From: an uncultured Muribaculaceae bacterium
GTDB lineage: Bacteria; Bacteroidota; Bacteroidia; Bacteroidales; Muribaculaceae
Assembly (NCBI GenBank): GCA_910586475.1
Contig: CAJUHM010000037.1
Coordinates: forward strand, 1 to 22,210
Reading direction: 5' to 3'
Length of the DNA stretch: 22,210 nt
The stretch's first letter is position 1. Every line of letters starts with the position of its first letter. Below are positions 1-7,433 of the stretch, piece by piece. The notes beneath the pieces are model-generated. The model searched no databases and had not been told where the DNA came from. It saw nothing but the letters and a program-made list of their open reading frames with translations. Position numbers and translations under genes: made by a program.

Positions 1-54
1 CCCCGACCCTCTGCTTGTAAGGCAGACGCTCTGAACCAGCTGAGCTAAGCGCCC
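1..54 (-). tRNA. tRNA-Val (anticodon UAC), 5' part, cut by the window edge
   Basis: Read on the minus strand from 54 downward, the sequence starts with the acceptor arm GGGCGCT, then T8-A9, a D-arm GCTC-AGCTGGTTCA-GAGC, and an anticodon arm with stem TCTGC/GCAGA and loop CTTACAA. The anticodon is TAC, so this is a valine tRNA. The gene runs off the left edge after the variable loop and the start of the T stem; the T loop and 3' acceptor strand are outside the window. It is transcribed away from the rest of the window and has its own promoter at 87-117. Confidence 0.95.
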
Positions 55-86
55 GTTTTTGAGAGTGGTTCTCTGCTAAAGCGATG

Positions 87-117
87 CAAAGTTACGCATA
101 ATTTTTAACTCTGCAAA
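87..117 (-). promoter_or_regulatory. Promoter for tRNA-Val, Bacteroidetes type
   Basis: On the minus strand a -33 element TTTG (complement of 114-117) is followed after 19 bases by TAACTTTG (complement of 87-94). This is an exact match to the Bacteroidetes TTTG...TAnnTTTG consensus. It places the transcript start roughly 25 bases before the mature tRNA 5' end at 54. Confidence 0.75.
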
Positions 118-291
118 TTTTTGGCAAACTTTTTTTCAAAAAAAAGTGATTTTTTTCTTTGAGTGCTCTTAAAACCGCCTTTTTTGTCGAATTTTTGATT
201 TTTATGGTTGGTTATTTTGAATTTTTCAATGAATATTTGTTTTATTGATGTAAATTTATAGCCGTAAAGAAATATTTTTTTTAGTCAAAGG

Positions 292-588
292 ATGAGAAAG
301 GGTTTAAATCGCTTTGGTCTGATCGGGCGCATTGTCCGATTTTATGTCGATGGTTTTCGGGAAATGACTCTCGGGCGCTATCTGTGGGCACTGATTCTTG
401 TTAAACTCGCCATCCTGTTTTTTGTCTTTAAGATCTTTTTCTTTCCCGACAGGCTCCAGTGCGATTATTCGACTGACGAGGAGCGGGCCAGGGCAGTCCG
501 CCGGGATCTTGCCAGGCCTCGTTCGGCATATGACAGTCTTTTTGAGTTAACCCTAAACAGAATCTATTATAAAAATCTTTGCCTATGA
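292..588 (+). CDS. DUF4492 family small membrane protein, first gene of the cyd operon
   Basis: A 98-residue protein that I recognise as the DUF4492 family, small Bacteroidetes proteins typically encoded directly before cydA. A basic N-terminus with an R-F-Y-x-D-G-F-R-x-M motif (about residues 16-25) precedes one hydrophobic segment (about 30-51) and a charged C-terminal tail. The topology suggests a single-span inner-membrane protein. Its biochemical role is not known; context suggests an accessory or assembly factor for cytochrome bd oxidase, which is inference. Its TGA stop (586-588) overlaps the cydA ATG (585-587) as ATGA, so translation is probably coupled. An AAAGG lies immediately before the ATG, too close to be a normal ribosome-binding site. 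No convincing promoter was found in the AT-rich 236-base gap upstream. Confidence 0.88.
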   Translation: MRKGLNRFGLIGRIVRFYVDGFREMTLGRYLWALILVKLAILFFVFKIFFFPDRLQCDYSTDEERARAVRRDLARPRSAYDSLFELTLNRIYYKNLCL

Positions 589-2153
589 ATGATTTAATGA
601 GCGTGGTAGACTGGTCGAGGGCGCAGTTTGCCCTGACAGCGATGTTCCACTGGGTGTTCGTTCCGCTGACACTCGGCCTGTCTGTCATCGTTGCGATCAT
701 GGAGACCATCTATTATCGTACGCGCAGCGAGCGCTGGCTTGCTATCACTAAGTTCTGGATGTCGCTCTTCGGAGTCAATTTTGCCGTCGGGGTTGCGACC
801 GGAATTATCCTTGAGTTCGAATTTGGTGCCAACTGGTCGAACTACAGTTGGTTTGTCGGCGATATTTTTGGCGCGCCGCTCGCAATTGAGGGCCTGTTCG
901 CCTTTTTTATGGAATCGACATTCATTGCTGTGATGTTTTTCGGATGGTCGAAGGTGAGCCGGCGGTTTCATCTTGCCGCCACATGGCTGACCGCTATCGG
1001 CGCTTCGATTTCGGCGTTGTGGATTCTTGTGGCCAACGGCTGGATGCAGTATCCTGTCGGGATGCGGTTTGATCCGGCGCAGATGCGCAATGTGATGGAC
1101 AATTTCTGGGAGGTAGCTCTCTCGCCGGTTGCAATCCACAAATTCTTCCATGCGGTCTTTTCCGGATGGTGTCTTGCTGGAGTATTCGTCGTCGGAGTGA
1201 GCTGCTGGTTCCTGTTTAAGAAGCGCAATGTCGACATGGCTCGCCGTTCGGTCAAGGTCGGCGGCTGGGTCGGGCTTGCCGGAATGGTCCTGACGATGTG
1301 GAGCGGCGACAGTTCGGCTCTTGATGTCGCGCGCGTTCAGCCGATGAAACTTGCGGCGATGGAAGGCCTTTACGATGGCAGCTGCGGTCAGGAGATTGTC
1401 GCTTTCGGAATCCTGAATCCTGACAAGAAGCCTGGCGACGATCAGAAGCCCTATCTGTTCGACATCTCGATCCCTTATGGGCTTTCTTTTCTCGCAACCC
1501 ACGATCCGTCGGCGTTCGTTCCGGGAATCAATGACCTGATCGACGGAATTGAAATCACGCCTGCCGGCGACACTGTCCGGACCGTAAGCTATGCCGAACG
1601 GATCGAGCTCGGTCGCCGCGCCCACGAGTCGCTGAGGGCTTTCGATGCCGCTTCGGCGCGTGGCGATTCCGTCGCAATGGCGTCGGCTGCTGCAGAGCTT
1701 GAAGCTAATTATCCCTATTTCGGCTATGGCTATCTTGATTCTCCTGAGGAGGCTGTTCCGCCGGTCGGCCTGACATTCTATGCGTTCCATATCATGGTGA
1801 TTCTCGGTGGCTATCTGCTTCTCTTTATGATAGCTGCCCTGTGGATTGCCTACAAGCGTCCGCAGTGGCTCGGCAACCGCCTCGTTGTCTGGGCCGGGAT
1901 GCTTACGGTTCCGGTTGTCTATGTCTGCAGTCAGGCCGGATGGGTCACAGCTGAGGTCGGCCGTCATCCGTGGATCATTCAGGACATCATGCCTTGCAAG
2001 GCGGCAATTTCCGATATTTCGGCCGCGGATGTCCAGCTGACATTCTGGATGTTTGCCGTGGTGTTCACCGCATTTCTCGCCGCCGAGGTCGGAATCATGC
2101 TCAAGACGATCTCGAAAGGCTCAAAAAAAGATTTCTCATCAATTAAAGACTGA
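585..2153 (+). CDS. cydA: Cytochrome bd quinol oxidase subunit I
   Basis: A 522-residue polytopic inner-membrane subunit that oxidises quinol and reduces O2 with high affinity, carrying hemes b558, b595 and d. Residues equivalent to the E. coli ligands are present: His22 (E. coli H19), Glu102 and Glu110 (E99, E107) in the IFGAPLAIEG...FFMEST region, His189 (H186) and Met404 (M393). The Q-loop has Lys255 and Glu260, matching E. coli K252/E257, and the late GRHPW motif (459-463) is present. I chose the ATG at 585 over a TTG at 579 because the family begins close to the V-D-W-S-R-A-Q-F motif and because it gives an ATGA overlap with the upstream gene. cydB starts 5 bases after the stop. In a gut anaerobe this oxidase is expected to scavenge trace oxygen. 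Confidence 0.98.
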   Translation: MNDLMSVVDWSRAQFALTAMFHWVFVPLTLGLSVIVAIMETIYYRTRSERWLAITKFWMSLFGVNFAVGVATGIILEFEFGANWSNYSWFVGDIFGAPLAIEGLFAFFMESTFIAVMFFGWSKVSRRFHLAATWLTAIGASISALWILVANGWMQYPVGMRFDPAQMRNVMDNFWEVALSPVAIHKFFHAVFSGWCLAGVFVVGVSCWFLFKKRNVDMARRSVKVGGWVGLAGMVLTMWSGDSSALDVARVQPMKLAAMEGLYDGSCGQEIVAFGILNPDKKPGDDQKPYLFDISIPYGLSFLATHDPSAFVPGINDLIDGIEITPAGDTVRTVSYAERIELGRRAHESLRAFDAASARGDSVAMASAAAELEANYPYFGYGYLDSPEEAVPPVGLTFYAFHIMVILGGYLLLFMIAALWIAYKRPQWLGNRLVVWAGMLTVPVVYVCSQAGWVTAEVGRHPWIIQDIMPCKAAISDISAADVQLTFWMFAVVFTAFLAAEVGIMLKTISKGSKKDFSSIKD

Positions 2154-2158
2154 TCCTT

Positions 2159-3295
2159 ATGCAACAACTCGAATATCTTCAGAATTACTGGTGGCTGCTC
2201 GTCGCAGTGCTTGGAGCCGCTCTCGTGTTCCTGCTTTTCGTTCAGGGCGGACAATCGATGCTTCTGCAGAGGATGTCTGATCTCCAGCGCTCGATGATGG
2301 TCAACGCTCTCGGACGCAAGTGGGAGCTGACTTTCACGACGCTTGTGGTTTTCGGCGGGGCATTTTTCGCATCGTTCCCGCTGTTCTATTCGACAAGTTT
2401 CGGCGGCGCCTACTGGCTCTGGATGCTTATCCTTTTCAGCTTCATCCTCCAGGCTGTCAGTTATGAGTTCCGGTCCAAACCGGGAAATATCTTCGGCACG
2501 CGCACCTACGATCTCTTTCTGTTCATCAACGGGAGTGTCGGATGCATTCTGCTCGGAGTCGCAGTCGGAATGATGTTTTTCGGCGCCGAATTCGAGGTGA
2601 CAAAAACGAATATTCTTGACAGCTCCTCGCCGGTGATCTCCCGCTGGGCTCCGACTCATGGACTGGAGGCGATCGCCGACTGGCGATGTCTGGAGCTGGG
2701 GCTTGCCGTTCTGTTTCTTTCGCGGACCCAGGCGTCGCTCTATTTCCTGTCGGCGATCAGCCACGACCGGAAATTTGCCGAGAGCCAGCGCCGGTCCGTT
2801 TTGGTCAACGGAGCTGTCTTTGTCGTCTTTTTCCTGTTGTTCCTCTACCTTCTGCTGACAGCCGACGGTGTGACGACTGACGGAACCATGAGATGGACTG
2901 AAAACAAGTATCTCTGGAATTTCATCGACATGTGGCCCGTTGCCGTTATCTTCCTGCTCGGAGTCGTTGCTGTTCTCTGGGGCGTGCTCGGGACAGCGCT
3001 TTCGGCCCGTTTCAAAAGAGGAATCTGGTATAGCGGCATCGGTACGGCAATGGTTGTGGTCGCGCTATTCTGCATTGCCGGCTACAATTCGACAGCCTAT
3101 TATCCTTCGCTGCTCGACGTTTCATCCTCGTTGTCGGTCCGCAACAGTTCCTCGTCGCTATTCACGCTGACGGTCATGAGCTGGGTGTCGCTCATTACGC
3201 CCGTAGTGATCGCCTATATTGCCTATGTGTGGAAGAAGATGGATGCGGACCGAATAACTCCGCATGAGATGAAAGAGACTTCCCATAAATATTGA
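2159..3295 (+). CDS. cydB: Cytochrome bd quinol oxidase subunit II
   Basis: A 378-residue membrane protein with about eight to nine hydrophobic helices that pairs with CydA. The start M-Q-Q-L-E-Y-L-Q-N-Y-W-W-L-L-V is characteristic of CydB. The segment after the first helix reads F-V-Q-G-G-Q-S-M, where E. coli has T-D-G-F-D-M-G; as I recall, this replacement is usual in Bacteroidetes CydB. The C-terminus has the S-S-S-S-L-F-T-L-T-V-M-S-W segment matching the conserved S-Q-L-T-L-N-V-M-T-W region, then a short cytoplasmic tail. It lies 5 bases after cydA, in the same operon, and is followed by a strong terminator. No cydX-like small ORF is convincing downstream, so the operon is DUF4492-cydA-cydB. 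Confidence 0.97.
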   Translation: MQQLEYLQNYWWLLVAVLGAALVFLLFVQGGQSMLLQRMSDLQRSMMVNALGRKWELTFTTLVVFGGAFFASFPLFYSTSFGGAYWLWMLILFSFILQAVSYEFRSKPGNIFGTRTYDLFLFINGSVGCILLGVAVGMMFFGAEFEVTKTNILDSSSPVISRWAPTHGLEAIADWRCLELGLAVLFLSRTQASLYFLSAISHDRKFAESQRRSVLVNGAVFVVFFLLFLYLLLTADGVTTDGTMRWTENKYLWNFIDMWPVAVIFLLGVVAVLWGVLGTALSARFKRGIWYSGIGTAMVVVALFCIAGYNSTAYYPSLLDVSSSLSVRNSSSSLFTLTVMSWVSLITPVVIAYIAYVWKKMDADRITPHEMKETSHKY

Positions 3296-3313
3296 TTATA
3301 TGTGCCTTATGCG

Positions 3314-3363
3314 GCCCGGAGTGTCTGAACCTGAGGTTTTCGGCACTCCGGGCTCATTTTTTT
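3314..3363 (+). terminator. Rho-independent terminator of the cyd operon
   Basis: A perfect 10-bp stem (3314-3323 with 3344-3353, GCCCGGAGTG/CACTCCGGGC) closes a 20-base loop. It is followed after TCA by seven consecutive T residues (3357-3363), 18 bases after the cydB stop. Confidence 0.88.
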
Positions 3364-3436
3364 GCGGCCTACGGAGATGTCGGCGGTCCGATTCAATGCG
3401 GATTGTGCATGATTTAGGCTTAATGAATCGTAAAAG

Positions 3437-3468
3437 CTTGCTTATGCGCCGGTAAATTGCTAATTTTG
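3437..3468 (+). promoter_or_regulatory. Promoter for the GH92 gene
   Basis: A perfect TAnnTTTG -7 element (TAATTTTG, 3461-3468) stands 20 bases after CTTG (3437-3440), a near match to the TTTG -33 element. The predicted start lies about 60 bases before the GH92 ATG. Confidence 0.65.
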
Positions 3469-3536
3469 TAAGCATTCAGGCCTGTTTACACAGGGTGTGT
3501 GATTTACCTGATTAAGACTAACTATAACTTCTACCT

Positions 3537-5876
3537 ATGAAAAAATTAGCAACATTACTAATTGTTTCTGCTGCCGCTGTTAATTTGAATGCTACTGATC
3601 CGGTTGATTATGTCAGCACGCTTGTCGGTACGCAATCGGAATTTGCTTTGTCGACGGGCAATACCTATCCGGCCGTCGCTATGCCCTGGGGGATGAATTT
3701 CTGGACTCCGCAGACCGGCAAGATGGGCGACGGATGGGCCTACACCTATGACGCTAAGAAAATCCGCGGGTTCAAACAGACCCACCAGCCCAGTCCCTGG
3801 ATCAACGACTACGGTCAGTTTGCGATAATGCCCGTGACCTCCGGCCCGGTCTTCGATGAGGAGCAGCGCGCAAGCTGGTTCGGACATAAAGCCGAAGAGG
3901 CCACTCCATACTATTATAAAGTCTATCTCGCCGACCACGACGTTGTCACCGAGCTGACTCCGACCATGCGTGCGGCAGCTTTCCGTTTCACATTCCCCGA
4001 AGCTGAGACCTCATATGTCGTTGTCGATCCGTTCGATAAGGGCTCCAGTGTTACGATTGATCTGAAAAATAACCGCATACAAGGCTATACGACTAAAAAT
4101 TCAGGAGGCGTTCCCGATAACTTCAGAAACTATTTCGTGATCGAGTTCGACACTCCGTTTACCTACTATGCCTCCGTTTCCGACGGCGACATCCGCAAGG
4201 GCTCGACCGACGTGACGGCCGACCATGCCGGTGCGATTATCGGTTTCCCGACCCGCAAAGGGCAGGTGGTCAACGCTCGTGTGGCCTCATCATTCATCAG
4301 TCCGGAGCAGGCCCTTCTGAACCTGAAGGAGCTTGGCGACGGCGATTTTGACCGCATCAGGAAAGAGGGCCGTGCTCGCTGGAACGATATTCTCGGACGT
4401 ATCGAGATCGAACATGATCCCGCCGACGCTCAGACTCTCGACCGCATGCGCACATTCTATTCCTGTCTCTACCGCTCTGTACTTTTCCCCCGTTCGCTCT
4501 ATGAGATCAACGCACAGGGAGAAGTCGTGCACTATAGCCCGTATAATGGCGATGTCCTTCCAGGCTACATGTTCACCGACACCGGCTTCTGGGACACATT
4601 CCGCTGTCTGTTCCCATTGCTGAACCTCGTCTATCCGTCTGAAAACGAAAAGATCCAGGCCGGACTCGTCAACGCATATCTTGAAAGCGGATTCCTGCCA
4701 GAATGGGCTTCCCCCGGCCACCGCGGATGTATGGTGGGCAACAACAGCGCTTCAATCGTTGCCGACGCCTATCTCTCGGGCCTCCGTAACTACGACATCG
4801 AAAAGCTCTGGGAGGCTGTCACATCGGGCGCGCACAAAGTCCACCCTGAAGTTTCGTCGACCGGACGTCTCGGACATGAATACTATGACCGTCTCGGTTA
4901 TGTGCCCTACAACGTAGGAATCAACGAAAGCGCCGCGCGCACACTTGAATACGCCTACGATGACTGGTGTATCTATCAGCTCGGCAAAGCTCTCGGCAAG
5001 AGTGAAAAAGAACTTGCACCCTACGCACGTGCGGCCATGAACTACCGCAATCTATTCGATAAAGAGACCAAACTTATGCGCGGACGCAACGAAGACGGTT
5101 CTTTCCAGTCGCCTTTCAACCCGCTGAAGTGGGGCGATGCCTTCACAGAGGGTAACTCATGGCACTACACCTGGTCTGTGTTCCATGATCCGCAGGGACT
5201 CATTGATCTCATGGGAGGCGACCGGGAGTTCATCGCAATGATGGATTCAGTCTTCACTGTTCCCCCGATCTTCGACGACAGCTATTACGGTCAGGTAATC
5301 CATGAGATCCGCGAAATGCAGATTATGAACATGGGCAACTATGCCCACGGCAACCAGCCCGTTCAGCACATGATCTATCTCTATAACTATGGCGGTCAGC
5401 CCTGGAAGGCGCAATACTGGGTGCGTGAGGTCATGAACCGCATGTATTCGCCGAACCCCGACGGCTATTGCGGAGACGAAGACAACGGTCAGACTTCGGC
5501 CTGGTATGTGTTCTCGGCTCTCGGATTCTATCCCGTGGCTCCCGGAACGGGCGAATATATTCTCGGAGCGCCTCTGTTCCGTAAAGCCGCAATCCATCTT
5601 GAAAACGGACAGACCGTTAAAATCGAAGCTCCGGCCAACAGCGACACCAACCGCTACATTAAGGAGCTGAAAGTCGACGGTAAGGTGACCGACGCCACTT
5701 ATCTCACACTCGGCCAGCTTCATGAAGGCCCGACACTCGACTTCGTCATGTCGGCCGCTCCGGCCACGGACCGCGGCATCGCCCCCGAATCGCGGCCCTA
5801 CTCCTTCTCCAAGACTGCCGACGCTCCAAAAATAAAGCAGCCCAAAGCTAAGAAGACAAAAAAATCTAAAAAATAG
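3537..5876 (+). CDS. Secreted GH92 alpha-mannosidase (probably alpha-1,2-specific)
   Basis: A 779-residue glycoside hydrolase family 92 enzyme; these are calcium-dependent, inverting exo-alpha-mannosidases acting on N-glycans and mannans. A signal peptide (about 1-20, MKKLATLLIVSAAAVNLNA) with no lipobox cysteine points to the periplasm. The N-terminal beta-sandwich runs to about 270, followed by the (alpha/alpha)6 catalytic domain. Mapped by motif spacing onto B. thetaiotaomicron BT3990 from memory: Glu538 in F-T-E-G-N-S-W-H-Y-T-W is the general acid, Asp647/Asp649 in G-D-E-D-N-G supply the base, and Trp88 plus His589-Glu590 match the residues linked to alpha-1,2 specificity. The usual GNEP motif reads GNQP (Gln607). 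The last ~15 residues are Lys-rich, an unusual tail. It has its own promoter and no SusC/D partner nearby. Confidence 0.95.
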   Translation: MKKLATLLIVSAAAVNLNATDPVDYVSTLVGTQSEFALSTGNTYPAVAMPWGMNFWTPQTGKMGDGWAYTYDAKKIRGFKQTHQPSPWINDYGQFAIMPVTSGPVFDEEQRASWFGHKAEEATPYYYKVYLADHDVVTELTPTMRAAAFRFTFPEAETSYVVVDPFDKGSSVTIDLKNNRIQGYTTKNSGGVPDNFRNYFVIEFDTPFTYYASVSDGDIRKGSTDVTADHAGAIIGFPTRKGQVVNARVASSFISPEQALLNLKELGDGDFDRIRKEGRARWNDILGRIEIEHDPADAQTLDRMRTFYSCLYRSVLFPRSLYEINAQGEVVHYSPYNGDVLPGYMFTDTGFWDTFRCLFPLLNLVYPSENEKIQAGLVNAYLESGFLPEWASPGHRGCMVGNNSASIVADAYLSGLRNYDIEKLWEAVTSGAHKVHPEVSSTGRLGHEYYDRLGYVPYNVGINESAARTLEYAYDDWCIYQLGKALGKSEKELAPYARAAMNYRNLFDKETKLMRGRNEDGSFQSPFNPLKWGDAFTEGNSWHYTWSVFHDPQGLIDLMGGDREFIAMMDSVFTVPPIFDDSYYGQVIHEIREMQIMNMGNYAHGNQPVQHMIYLYNYGGQPWKAQYWVREVMNRMYSPNPDGYCGDEDNGQTSAWYVFSALGFYPVAPGTGEYILGAPLFRKAAIHLENGQTVKIEAPANSDTNRYIKELKVDGKVTDATYLTLGQLHEGPTLDFVMSAAPATDRGIAPESRPYSFSKTADAPKIKQPKAKKTKKSKK

Positions 5877-5884
5877 AATCGCCC

Positions 5885-5914
5885 CGACGCCGCTCTCCCT
5901 TCAGAGCGGCGTCG
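5885..5914 (+). terminator. Hairpin after GH92, possible terminator
   Basis: A perfect 12-bp GC-rich stem (CGACGCCGCTCT / AGAGCGGCGTCG) with a 6-base loop begins 9 bases after the GH92 stop. No T tract follows, so intrinsic termination is uncertain; the position suggests a 3'-end stabiliser or terminator. Confidence 0.55.
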
Positions 5915-5976
5915 CTGTCTATGACATAAATATTTTCCTGAAATCTTCAATCGGGGTAGGCAATTCAGTAATTGGT

Positions 5977-6009
5977 TTTGCTGGGTTGGCGGACGGTTGA
6001 GTAATTTTG
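5977..6009 (+). promoter_or_regulatory. Promoter for the alcohol dehydrogenase gene
   Basis: TTTG (5977-5980), a 21-base spacer and TAATTTTG (6002-6009) match the Bacteroidetes -33/-7 consensus exactly. They lie about 40 bases before the ATG at 6051. Confidence 0.75.
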
Positions 6010-6050
6010 CGGTTGAATAGTTTTGTTAAACCGTTAAACAGAAATAAATC

Positions 6051-7223
6051 ATGAAAGGAAATTTCATCTACTCTAATCCGACTCGCCTTTATTTCGGCGA
6101 TGAGGCTCAGAAGAATCTTGCCTCGGCTCTTGAAGGATTTGGTAAAAAGGTGCTGCTGGTCTATGGCGGTGGCTCGATCAGACGCAATGGTGTCTACGAC
6201 GACGTAATGGCGGCTCTCCATCAGACCGGAAAAGAAGTCGTCGAACTGTCGGGCGTAATGCCGAATCCGACTCTCGCGAAGCTCAATGAGGGGAGGAGAG
6301 TTGCGCGGGAGAATAATGTCGATTTCATTCTTGCCGTCGGCGGCGGGTCGACGATCGACTATTCGAAGGCGGTCAGCGTCGCAGCCTGGTATGACGGTGA
6401 CGCCTGGGATCGATATTTCGTGCGTCAGGAAGATCCGCAACCCGGCGAGCGGATAATCCCGGTCGGTGCTGTACTGACGATGGCCGGAACCGGGTCGGAA
6501 ATGAACGGAGGCTCGGTAATCACCAATCAGGAGGCGAAGCTCAAGATAGGGAAGGTGTTCGGAGAGGAAGTGATGCCTAAATTCGCTGTACTTAATCCGC
6601 GCTACACCTTTTCGCTGCCGCACCGCCAGATGGTTGCCGGAATCTTTGACACTATGATCCATATAATGGAGCAATATTTTTCCGGCGATGACGATTCGAC
6701 CTCCGACTATCTTGCAGAAGGTCTGATGAGGTCGCTCATCGCATCCAGCCGGGTAGCCGTGAACGATCCGGAGAATTATGAGGCCCGCTCCAATATTATG
6801 TGGACAGCGACATGGGCGCTCAACACTCTGATCGGAAAAGGAAAGATCCAGGACTGGATGGTCCACATGATCGGTCAGGCGATAAGCGCCCATACAGATG
6901 CCACTCACGGAATGACTCTTTCGGGCGTTTCCGTTGCCTACTACCGCCATGTGATGAATTATGGCCTCGACCGTTTCGCGCGGTTTGCGCGTGTTGTCTG
7001 GGACATTCCCTCCGACGGAAAATCCGATTCGCAGCTTGCATCCGAGGGAATCGACGCTCTCGAAGCGTGGATCCGGGAAATAGGGGCTGCAGCGGAAATC
7101 TCGTCGCTTGGCGTCACTGAAGCACTGATCGAGCCTATCGCCGACGCGACAATCATATTCGATGCGGGCTATCACCGACTCGACCGAAGCGAGGTGATCG
7201 AGATCCTGCGCGAATCGCTTTGA
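6051..7223 (+). CDS. Iron-dependent alcohol dehydrogenase, YqhD/butanol dehydrogenase-like
   Basis: A 390-residue cytoplasmic group III (iron-containing) alcohol dehydrogenase, likely reducing aldehydes with NAD(P)H. The N-terminal Rossmann-like half carries the G-G-G-S nucleotide motif at 97-100 and the T-M-A-G-T-G-S-E stretch at 143-150. The metal site is complete: Asp200 and His204 in G-I-F-D-T-M-I-H-I-M-E-Q-Y, His272 in V-H-M-I-G, and His286 in A-T-H-G-M-T-L. The block around R-S-N-I-M-W-T-A-T-W-A-L-N resembles E. coli YqhD, which supports the BDH/YqhD subgroup and a length near 390 residues. It is a single-gene unit with its own promoter, followed by a nested inverted repeat. The exact substrate cannot be told from sequence; aldehyde detoxification or fermentation are both plausible. 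Confidence 0.93.
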   Translation: MKGNFIYSNPTRLYFGDEAQKNLASALEGFGKKVLLVYGGGSIRRNGVYDDVMAALHQTGKEVVELSGVMPNPTLAKLNEGRRVARENNVDFILAVGGGSTIDYSKAVSVAAWYDGDAWDRYFVRQEDPQPGERIIPVGAVLTMAGTGSEMNGGSVITNQEAKLKIGKVFGEEVMPKFAVLNPRYTFSLPHRQMVAGIFDTMIHIMEQYFSGDDDSTSDYLAEGLMRSLIASSRVAVNDPENYEARSNIMWTATWALNTLIGKGKIQDWMVHMIGQAISAHTDATHGMTLSGVSVAYYRHVMNYGLDRFARFARVVWDIPSDGKSDSQLASEGIDALEAWIREIGAAAEISSLGVTEALIEPIADATIIFDAGYHRLDRSEVIEILRESL

Positions 7224-7230
7224 TCACACG

Positions 7231-7309
7231 TTTTCATCCGGAGACTGCGCTGCAGTGGGTTCGATCATTGCAGCGCAGCCTCTTTGAAAAAAATTTGGCC
7301 GGATGAAAA
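7231..7309. repeat. Nested inverted repeats between the dehydrogenase and SRP RNA genes
   Basis: An outer perfect 11-bp inverted repeat, TTTTCATCCGG (7231-7241) and CCGGATGAAAA (7299-7309), encloses an inner hairpin. The inner arms, 7241-7257 and 7266-7282, pair over 17 positions with one A-C mismatch and one G-T wobble around an 8-base loop. The inner hairpin probably ends the dehydrogenase transcript. The right outer arm falls in the spacer of the SRP RNA promoter. Confidence 0.8.
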
Positions 7310-7325
7310 AAAGTTTGTAATTTTG
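7294..7325 (+). promoter_or_regulatory. Promoter for the SRP RNA
   Basis: TTTG (7294-7297), a 20-base spacer and TAATTTTG (7318-7325) match the consensus exactly. The predicted start coincides with the 5' end of the RNA at about 7331. Confidence 0.85.
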
Positions 7326-7330
7326 CTGTC

Positions 7331-7433
7331 GGGTAAGTCCTACACGACCAGCTCCCCGGGAACTCCGTCAGATCTTGACCGAAGCAGCGGTACCGGGTTG
7401 TAGCGGTGCGATGTAGTAAGCTTACCCTTTTTT
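7331..7433 (+). ncRNA. ffs: 4.5S RNA, bacterial signal recognition particle RNA, with its terminator
   Basis: The RNA is a single long hairpin of about 97 nt. Its ends pair perfectly, GGGTAAG (7331-7337) with CTTACCC (7421-7427), followed by T6 (7428-7433), so the RNA carries its own terminator. Next to these CTACA pairs with TGTAG, and CCCGG (about 7355-7359) with CCGGG (7393-7397). The tip has the conserved Ffh-binding core: GTCAG (7366-7370) opposite GAAGCAGC (7381-7388). This aligns without gaps to the E. coli domain IV core, but the GGAA tetraloop and its closing pair are replaced by TTGACC. It partners with Ffh in co-translational membrane targeting. A strong promoter lies just upstream. 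Confidence 0.9.

Noticed and set aside
594..1967. Long antisense open frame (457 codons) opposite cydA
   Set aside because: It lies wholly opposite a gene with complete family motifs; the translation is rich in Arg/His/Asp with no domain signature, a shadow of the codon bias of cydA.
3300..3455. Possible 51-codon ORF after cydB, considered as a cydX-like gene
   Set aside because: It runs straight through the strong terminator hairpin and T tract, and the product has no membrane helix, so it is not a CydX candidate.
5919..7175. Long antisense open frame (418 codons) opposite the alcohol dehydrogenase
   Set aside because: The sense strand has all metal-binding residues and a promoter; the antisense product shows no recognisable family and no start context.
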